NCBI GenBank assembly: GCA_021030905.1
Contig: JAGFMI010000014.1
Coordinates: 124,001 to 188,000, forward strand
Direction of reading: 5' to 3'
Origin: Pyrenula massariospora
Lineage: Eukaryota > Ascomycota > Eurotiomycetes > Pyrenulales > Pyrenulaceae
Length of the DNA: 64,000 bases
Shown: positions 56,272 to 64,000 of the stretch, piece after piece
How the letters are laid out: each line of letters opens with the position of its first letter
Numbering within the stretch: the stretch's first letter is position 1
The notes under the pieces: model-generated
Database searches by the model: none
Told to the model about the DNA's origin: nothing
Seen by the model: the letters and a program-made list of their open reading frames with translations, nothing else
Made by a program: the position numbers and the translations under genes

Positions 56272-57553
56272 ATGGCGGGTGAGATACGGCAGCCGATCGA
56301 TGTAGGTGCTTTGCAGCGCTACATTGAGAAGAATGTGCCCGAAATAGATACGCCTATAGACGTCAAACAGGTATGGATCTCTCCATGTGGGATGATTGAG
56401 GTCTCACAGATTTCTCCACAAATTATTGCGCCAAAACACTGACAGAATGCTGCCTTCTAGTTCGGGTTCGGCCAGTCCAACCCAACCTACCAGCTCACTT
56501 CTCCCAATGGACACCGCTATGTTATGCGAAAGAAACCTCCTGGGACACTGCTCTCCAAGACGGCGCATCAGGTTGAAAGAGAATACCGCATCATCCATGC
56601 TCTTGACGGCACCTCTGTTCCAGCACCGAAAACATACTGTTTATGTGAAGACACAAGTGTGGTTGGCACACCATTTTATATTATGGAATTTCTCGATGGA
56701 CGCATAATCACTGAGCCATGGCTGCCTGATGTGAGCCCCAAGGAGCGAACAGAAATGTAAACATATGACTCTAGGCAGCATCCTCATTTATTCAGAACTG
56801 ACAAGCATATTTAGGTGGCATTCTGCAATTCTCGCTCTCGCTAAACTTCACACCGTCCCTCCCGCCTCTGTCAATCTCTCGGACTTCGGCCGGCCTACGA
56901 ACTTCTACGACCGCCAGATCAAGACCCTGTCCACTATCTCCGCCCATCAAGCCGCTTCAGTTGATGTCGATACTAAAAAACCCGTTGGTCCTATTCCGCA
57001 CTTCTCTGACATGGTCGCGTTCTTTTCCCAGAAATCCACTCAACCTCGTGACCGGGGCACCCTGATACATGGCGATTACAAGATCGACAACCTAGTCTTT
57101 CACCGCACAGAACCTCGCGTCATTGGCATTTTGGACTGGGAAATGTCAACGGTCGGACACCCACTCTCAGACCTTGTCAATCTGACCAGCCCGTGGGCGT
57201 GGATCACAGCTGGCGTGAAAGCACCTTTCAGAACCGCACAGTCCACGTCTTTATCACAGCCCAGCGAGTTTGCGCCAGGTAAGACCCCTGGCCTACCATC
57301 GATCGAGACTATTCTCTCGTGGTATGCACAAGCGGCAGGATGGGATCCCAGCAGAGAAATGAAATGGGGAGCGGCATTCAACGGGCTGAGAGGCGCCGTG
57401 ATCATGCAGGGCATTGCGGCACGGTATGCGAGGAGACAGGCGAGCGGACTGACAGCGAAGACCTACGCGGAGCAGATGGGGCCTTACGGTGAGTGGACTT
57501 GGAGTATTGTGAAGGGGCTGGTTGGAGATGGGAAGAAGGAGGCGAAGTTGTAG
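56272..57553 (+). CDS. APH/choline-kinase-fold phosphotransferase, ACAD10/11-like
   Basis: Exons 56272-56370, 56461-56756 and 56815-57553, introns 90 and 58 nt, 377 residues. The opening ([20 protein letters not shown]) and [12 protein letters not shown] nucleotide loop match the aminoglycoside-phosphotransferase-like domain that forms the N-terminus of animal ACAD10/ACAD11. Ion-pair Lys is in YVMRKKPPG, the catalytic Brenner motif is [12 protein letters not shown] and the metal-binding motif [11 protein letters not shown]. There is no acyl-CoA dehydrogenase part, so in fungi this is a stand-alone enzyme; animal homologs phosphorylate 4-hydroxy acyl-CoAs, which suggests but does not prove a role in hydroxy-fatty-acid breakdown. 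It is divergent from dUTPase with a 236-bp spacer. Confidence 0.88.
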
Positions 57554-58627
57554 TCCTAGCGATGACTCCCCTTCAAAAGATGTATATAACTCAGCGAGGA
57601 CACTCTGCTAAGATATTCTGTGCAGTTGAACGGAGCCTCCGGGGGAAGCGTTCTATTAAGGCAATTTATTGAAGCATTCTATAGAAGCATTTTACAGGTG
57701 CCCTCACCGGTTCAATTAGACGACACGGAGAGAAACCAGAAGCGTTATGCTGTGTTGGTGTCTTTCAACAGCCTTCTGTCTATCCCATTAGACAACAGCG
57801 GCCACGTGAAGGCATTCCATCCATCCAAGAGAATGCCAGCACTTGGTGCTTTTTGGTCAGAAAAGACGAGCTGCCTCCCTCAAGTGTTCCCTTCGAATGA
57901 GGCACAAGCTCGCCTTCGTAATCCCCTGTCAAGCAGCACGCACGTAAATCTTTTGAGCAGACTCGCAGAGAACCAGCGTAGCTACCTAAGATAGATACAC
58001 CGTTTTTGAGATCTGTATGAATGCACTGCAGAAGCTGAGAAGATCTGCTGGATATACCTAGCCCAGCAAAATCCTGTGCCTTAATGTTTGATACCTATAT
58101 AGCAGGAGCTTCAGTGATGTAGACTAGATACATACTAACTAACTAGATACTGGGCAGGTGCTGGTTTCCCTCCCCTTCTTCTCTGCCCGTCTGTCGTAAT
58201 TTTACACCCCTGAAGGAAATATACCATAGCGCTTGCCTAGTGCGGAAGTTAAAACTCTTCACCATGGTGTCTTCCACCTGTCCTTTGTTAATTTCCCTTG
58301 GTACACATTCTTCCCTCATTGAGAAATACCATCAACTACGACCACGTGTTCGGTGTCCAGGTGAAGGGTAGGTGCAAGCTATATCATTCTATGTAGATAA
58401 ACTTTTTAGCACTTATGATCCATCCTAATATCCCCAATCTTTAGCTCCTAATAGCTGCCCGTAAGACTGCTGCTACTTCGTAGCAAGCCCAAAATCCCGC
58501 CAGCCATTCCTTGCCTGACTTCCCCCAGGACTTTAAGATCCAGTCACGGTAAATGTTCAACCAGCTCTATTGCGTTGCACATGGCCCACTGCACTTATGT
58601 AATGATGAGGCGTCCCCCTAATTACAA
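57554..58627. other. Intergenic between convergent genes, 1.1 kb
   Basis: No gene seen. A short tandem-like pair ACTAGATAC occurs at 58123-58131 and 58142-58150. Confidence 0.45.
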
Positions 58628-61587
58628 TCAGAATTCCCAGTTCTCGTCTACAGATTTGATGGCCCAGTCGAACTTCTCTCGGAGGGTCTTTGAGAAGAAC
58701 TTCTCAATCGGAACATTGAACTTCTTTGAGAAGACGACGGTAAGTCGAGGGTCGATGTAGTTCTATGACATCGTTAGTCAGCAAGTCCAAGAACAACCGG
58801 AGAATGATTCAACTTACGATCTTGGAAGTCCCAAGGGAAACCTCCTTGTTGTTCTCCTTGTCCGCCGCCTGCACCGACATGGTCTTGATGCGTTGATCGA
58901 GCTTTTCAAGGTTGGCCTCTAGCTTCTCTACCGAGGGTGCCTTGCCCTCAGCCTCCACTTTCTTCGACTTGTTCTCCTTGGCAAACTTCTTCCCAAGCTC
59001 CTTTGCTGCCTTGAGTCGTTCCTCGAGTTCTTTGTGCTTCATCTCTTTCTGTCCCTCAACCTTCAGCTTTTCATTTTCTTTCTCAAACTTTTTCTTGATC
59101 TTTGTTTCTTCCTGCTCAACTAGGAAAGCCTGGTGTTCCTTGATCCAGTCTTCGTCAATGTCCTCTGGAAGCTGAAAATACTCTCCTCCTTTCTTCTTCT
59201 TGATCTTTGGGTCGACGTCGATCATCATTTGCTTGAGCCGCCATTGCTGGTATTGCAATCCTTTGATCTGGTTTTAATAAGCAAAGCATACCCAAATACA
59301 AGCACGCGGATCTTACCCTGTCGCCTAGCTTCTGCATCGAGCCTTCATGGCTCTGTGCGACTGTTCTTTTGTGGTTGCAGAGAATAGCAACCCTCCTGTT
59401 GGCATCATTATAGTCAAGGACTTTTTCTTGGTGGGTGCCTTCAGATTTCATATCTTTCAAAAGCTTAGACATTGTGAATGACGCATTGTAAGTACGGAAA
59501 ACCTTTGCAGTCAGCCCATCCATGTACTGTGATAAATGCTTGTTGAGGGCAGAGGTTGTCAGACGATCAAAGATCTCGTCTCCGTCAGTCTTCGGCTCTT
59601 TCTTGAAAATTTTCAAATTTTTGAAGACCTGAGGGTCAACCGGAAACTCTTCGTGGAAGCGAATGCTGTCCTTGCCGAGGAAGTCAAAGACGACTGTGTT
59701 TGGTGGTTTCAAGGAGACGTTCTCGTATTTCAGCGAGCAGCAGCCGACAGTATCAGCTTCATCATCGCCTTTCTCATTACCAGCACGGAGGGCAAATTCG
59801 TCAATAAGATACACAGCTGTTGCCCGTTGCCGCTTTTCCATCAGGCCATCTTTCAGTTCCTTACGATAGTCTTTCCGTATGCGGTCAATGTGTTTCTTAA
59901 GTTCTCGGGCTTTCTCGAATTTCTTGTGGTCGCTCTGGCCCTTGATATCAGAGTTGGCGGCAAGCATAACATATTTGTAGTTGCCATTAATGTTCTCCTG
60001 CCACATAGCTAACCACGTCCCCTCTTTGTCATGTTTGATCTCCTTCCATTTGTGACCTGCCGGAGGAGGAGGCACTGTCGCTTCCTTGCCAATGTTAATG
60101 GTCACCTGCTCTGGCTGAACTCTGGCTTTAACTTTGCCGGTCTTTGGATGCTCACCGCGTCCACGGAATAAGCCAGGGGGCTCAACGCGGAAGTTGCCGA
60201 CCTTTTGTTTTCGTCCGTCCCAATAGCAGTACATGTAAGGTGCTTCGGCTTCGTCCTTTTCAGCTTTGAGCTTCTTCTTCTCGGCTGCCGGCAAAGCCTT
60301 TTTTGCCTCCCTTTGAGCATCGTAGTAATTGAAGATGGGCTTGAAGTCACACTTTTCGAAGTCTTTGATGACAACCTTGTTTCCCGCAGAGTCTTTGGCA
60401 CCTCCTGTCTTTTTCAGAATCTCTTTGAAGTCGTGCATAAAGTTTTTCTGGAAGGTCGGATTTTCAACATTGTGTGTCGAGTTCAACATGCCTCCGAAGA
60501 AGCCGGCCACCTCTTCCGCATCTGGATGCAGAGTCACTGGAACGCCATCGTATTTGAGCTTTACACTCTTTGGTAAGGGCTCATAGGGAGGCGGGAAAAC
60601 AACGCCTTGGTGTTGCAACGTAGTCCACTTTTTAGTGCCATCGCCTTTGGTAGGGTCTTCCCACCAGCGATATTCCTCATCGCCTTCTTCACCCTCTTCG
60701 GGTTGCTCTGTGTCTTCCTTTTTGATGGCAGCCTTTACTTTCTTAGCCGGGGTTGCAGGTTCTGATTTGACCTTCTTCTTGGGCGGTGCTTTCTTCGACA
60801 GAGGAACATCGTCATCGCTAGTTTCTTCCTTTTTGACACCATTCACCTTTTTCTTTGCAGAAGTGGCTTTCTTTTCTTTGGCTCTGATCGATTTCGCCTC
60901 CTTCTCTGCTTGCTTTTCAATCTTCGATTTCTCAGCCATGAGTTTCTGTTCCAACGGGACATCTGAATCCGAGGATTCGCCAATCTGGGCGTAGCTGGCC
61001 CGGGGAGGCTTCTGGATGTTAACGCCCTTTTTTGCCTTAGCTTTGGCGAGTAATGGCGTGTCATCTGAGTCCGATTCGACAGCATTTTCAGGCTTCGTGG
61101 ATGTTCGGCGTCTTTTGCTCTGGGCTAGGCGTCAGCTTTCTACGCAACGAAGGAGGTGGTGAACGTACTAGAGGCTGATCGTCATCTTCGCTGCTTTCTG
61201 GCTCGGCATAAGAAGGTCTAGCTACGCTGCCTCGAGATTTGCGTTTCGAAGGCCCTCCCCCGTTAACTTCTCTATCGGCATCTTTCATGTGCGTGTCGAT
61301 CTCCATAAGGGGTCCGTTCATAAGGGAAATGCCAGGCTTGATCTCGCCGTTTGATGGCAAGGTTTTGTCCATCGCTGTGTCCACGCTCTTTGGGATCTTG
61401 GCTTCCGATAGGGGAGGCGCGTGAGCTGATGGACGGAAGTTAGCGGAACTTGAGCATGAAGCAGACCGTGCCTGAGCAGATATTTCGCTCAAGGGTTGAA
61501 GGTTGGCGTACCTCCGTTAACGCCATTTGGTATGCCCTTGGGCTTCCTCTGAGCCACGAGGGGCACGTCGTCATCCGAGGACGACAT
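58628..61587 (-). CDS. TOP1: DNA topoisomerase I (type IB)
   Basis: Exons (minus) 61512-61587, 61169-61425, 59317-61119, 58818-59267 and 58628-58762 (introns 86, 50, 49, 49 and 55 nt by position) encode 906 residues. The acidic/basic N-terminus starts [18 protein letters not shown] and holds repeated SSDDDVPL-like boxes and NLS clusters ([16 protein letters not shown]). The core begins near [20 protein letters not shown]. Catalytic residues are visible: Arg in [20 protein letters not shown], Arg in [10 protein letters not shown], and the nucleophile Tyr864 in [13 protein letters not shown] long coiled linker ([15 protein letters not shown]) separates core and C-terminal domain. The last intron falls one codon before the Tyr. 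The enzyme relaxes supercoils in the nucleus. It is divergent from ATP3. Confidence 0.96.
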
Positions 61588-62203
61588 GACGCGCAAATCA
61601 GGCGCAAGCCGCCTTTTTGTCGCCGATAAGTTGAGTGAGAGAGTTCGATAAGGAGCTTTTGGTATTAGTAGTCGCGACGGCGGATGAAGCCTGAGGTACG
61701 GTGCGAAGAATATCCGAAGCAGAGCAATGGTGGAGCGGCACGGTGGAGGGTTACTGTTCGGTATGTCGATCAATAATGACAAGAGGCAAAATTAAAACAG
61801 TGAAGGAGTGTGTGAAAACAGGCGTTGAGGGAAAGTGAATGGTGGATCGAGGGTGGATGGAGGACGCGGGAAGGTGGAAGGCGGGATAAAACAATGAGGG
61901 AGGGTTTAACTGACTGAAGGGCAGGAGGTGAGATTTCTCCGATGTTGGCGAGGTTCTTCGACGAGTGCCGTGCCAATCCACTCCGGACGGCCTTCAGCCT
62001 CTCACATGCGCCCTCGCTGCTGATTGGCCCTCGGGTCGCGCCAATCGGGCTTAGTCCGGGTGTTTAGGCTCTGCAGCCGCCAGTGACGGGAACCTCTCGC
62101 TCCCAACACCTCCATCTATCAATTGACCATTTCCATCGCTCCCCGCTCCCGTCTCCCGTCAACGAGCACATCGAGACTTGAGCTCGGTAGCTGTCTCACC
62201 AAG
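61588..62203. promoter_or_regulatory. Divergent promoter TOP1 / ATP3 with three CCAAT boxes
   Basis: CCAAT at 61973-61977 and 62041-62045 on plus and 62023-62027 on minus, all within 230 bp upstream of the ATP3 ATG. The HAP/CBC complex binds CCAAT and often drives respiratory genes in fungi, so ATP3 is the likelier target. A single ACGCG core lies at 61589-61593 next to the TOP1 ATG, too little to claim MBF control. Confidence 0.45.
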
Positions 62204-63337
62204 ATGCTGTCACGAGCTGCCAGACCAGCTCTTGCAGCTGGAGGAGCTGCCCTTGCCAGGTAAGGAGCTCTCACTCTGCTAAGCTTCACGTCGGTCTTTC
62301 ATGCGTGCCGAATACTGACTCCTCCATTGTAGGACTGCTCCGCCTGCAGCCGGATATGCAACACTTCGTGAGATTGAAGGTGGAGCTTACTCGTGCCCTC
62401 TATCCTTCAATCACTGATGGATTCAACAGGCCGCCTCAAATCGATCCGAAATATCGAAAAAATCACCAAGACTATGAAAATCGTCGCCTCTACGAAACTG
62501 ACTCGCGCTCAAAGGGCAATGAATGAATCCCGCACCTACGGCCAGACCTCCAACAAAGTCTTCGAAGAAGCCGAGACAAAGCCGCTGGAAGGAGAGAGGA
62601 AGACACTACTCGTGGTCTGCAGCTCAGACAAGGGCATGTGCGGTGGCATTCACTCCGGGTTGACTCGTGCTACACGAAAGATGCTGCAGGAAGACCCCAG
62701 TCTCGATATTGCGATCATCGGAGAAAAATGCAAATCTCAGCTCGGTCGATCAAGCGGGAAGAACATCGTACTCAGCTTTGCTGGCATCGGTAAAGACATC
62801 CCAACCTTTGCCGACGCACAGGCAATCGCCGACCAGCTTGTCCTACTCCCCACCGACTACGCAAGCATCAAGATCCTGTACAATAAATTCCTCAACGCTC
62901 AAAGCTACGAAGCTGTCCCCATTGAGGCCTTCTCCGAAGAAGCCATCAAGAACTCGGCCAACTTTGCTGCATTCGAGATTGATGAAGAAGTTCTTGCGAA
63001 TCTACGGGAGTACGCTTTAGCGAACTCGCTGTTTTGGGCGTTGTCAGAAGGCCATGCTTGTGAACAATCTGCCCGGAGAAATGCGATGGATGTACGTTGG
63101 ATGACTACCTACAAATACCTCTGATGAGGCGCTCAAGCTAATGATGTCTTTTTAGAACGCCTCAAAGAATGCAGGAGAGATGATCAGCAAATTTACTATC
63201 CTCTATAACCGAACGGTAGGGCTCTGCCAAGTCCATGTTGAAAAATATCCAGCTGACAAATTTTACAGCGTCAAGCCGTCATTACTGGAGAATTGGTAGA
63301 GATCATTACAGGCGCAACCGCTTCGGAGGATATGTAA
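62204..63337 (+). CDS. ATP3: Mitochondrial F1-ATP synthase gamma subunit
   Basis: Exons 62204-62259, 62333-62379, 62430-63091, 63156-63215 and 63269-63337 give 297 residues. The presequence MLSRAARPALAAGGAALART targets the matrix; the mature protein begins around YATLREIEGRLKSIRNIEKI, the N-terminal helix of the rotor shaft. Other landmarks are VASTKLTRAQRAM, LLVVCSSDKGMCGGIHS, and the C-terminal helix MDNASKNAGEMISKFTILYN followed by RTRQAVITGELVEIITGA. The subunit turns inside the alpha3-beta3 head and couples proton flow to ATP synthesis. Introns are 73, 50, 64 and 53 nt. Divergent from TOP1, with CCAAT boxes in the spacer. Confidence 0.96.
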
Positions 63338-64000
63338 GCGGAGCCCAGGGGATATAGGACAAACTTCCTCTGTACATAAAACGTGGTCAAGTCAAGCTCT
63401 TCTTGACTAGTGCTATTGATAATCTAGAAACTTGTCCTACGTCCTGTTAGGTCCGATGGCCCGTTTGAAAGCAAATTCGACGTAATAGGCAAATAGCGGC
63501 CCCCTCCCTGTGGCTTCTCCGAGTAAATACTATGGCGAAAAGCCTGCTCTGTTGACGTAGGAAATGTGAACCGATCACAGCTAGATAGGACACTCTACGA
63601 AGCATGAAAGAAGGGTAGTGAGTTTAAACGTTGAGCAAGAAACGGCTGGGTGGAGATTGGTACAAAAAGCCGGTTAGAATATTGCCATATTTAGCGTCGC
63701 GTGACTGGACTGTTTTTCGCAAAAACTTAAATTCATTGTCTTGTGTGAAAGCGCGTGAATGAAATATTATAGACCCAGAATTTGCGTCATAATTATCTGG
63801 ATCTTTGTGACTTGAATCGAGTTTTCGCGCATTTATAAAGCGCGAGCCAAGGCCGATTTTTGAGGAGTCTTGCAAGCACGAGGCTACGCACAGCCTCGCC
63901 ACCGATGTCCTGCGCGAACGAAATAATTTTTGAGGCAACAGATCTTCAGTTCCAGTTCTGGCTTGAAAGATGATTAGCTTTTCACGTTCACTAATGGAGT
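63338..64000. other. 3' flank of ATP3, 0.66 kb
   Basis: No gene supported up to the window edge. An open frame on the minus strand (63624-63938) lacks an ATG. Confidence 0.45.

Noticed and set aside
57620-57994. 124-codon plus-strand frame after the phosphotransferase gene
   Set aside because: It begins with GTG, not ATG, and shows no motif; likely 3' flanking sequence.

Overview
The window is nuclear DNA of a filamentous ascomycete (Pezizomycotina; I cannot fix the class). The evidence is spliceosomal introns of about 45-90 nt with GT-AG ends and CTGAC/CTAAC-like branch points in almost every gene, a FlbD-type Myb regulator of conidiation, a PalB calpain, fungal-type Vta1 and vezatin-domain proteins, a CE4 deacetylase and a heme-thiolate peroxidase. 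I found no transposon, LTR element, rRNA, tRNA or CRISPR. Gene models below were built by hand from reading frame, splice sites and family similarity recalled from memory; each joined model keeps frame to a stop codon, except the kinase noted below.

Layout. 1-6 kb: four small genes for secreted proteins of unknown function, two of them diverged paralogs with the same six-cysteine framework (an effector-candidate block). 6-16.4 kb: more than 10 kb with no supportable gene, ending at an intronless flbD homolog. 17.7-24.5 kb: a sparse stretch with a two-exon cis-CaaD-like tautomerase, a Myb/SANT-like protein, and vta1. 24.8-31 kb: ribosomal protein eL29 (first exon only 7 nt), a LisH-WD40 protein, palB. 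31-37.8 kb: a peroxisomal ANT1/PMP47-type carrier, an SRPK-like kinase gene with one in-frame stop just before the catalytic loop, a chitin-deacetylase-like protein and an alkaline ceramidase. 40.8-50.5 kb: a vezatin-domain protein, an unknown four-exon protein, a CxxC protein, PCNA and a heme-thiolate peroxidase. 53-63.3 kb: pyridoxal kinase, dUTPase, an APH/choline-kinase-like phosphotransferase, DNA topoisomerase I and the mitochondrial ATP synthase gamma subunit.

How the genes relate. Most are ordinary housekeeping genes set as divergent or convergent pairs (vta1/eL29, palB/carrier, dUTPase/APH, topo I/ATP3). PCNA, dUTPase and topo I all serve DNA replication; PCNA and dUTPase carry MluI-box type motifs upstream, which suggests shared G1/S control. 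Vta1 (Vps4-ESCRT cofactor) and PalB (the pH-signalling protease that works on ESCRT-III) lie about 3.5 kb apart.

I did not find an undescribed defence- or mobile-type system. The signals most worth a second look are the secreted paralog pair and its gene-poor flank, the stop in the kinase, four same-strand TCACATGA motifs in 120 bp between two convergent genes, the cell-cycle boxes, and several extreme exon structures: a 7-nt first exon, an 11-nt internal exon, and a start codon split by an intron.
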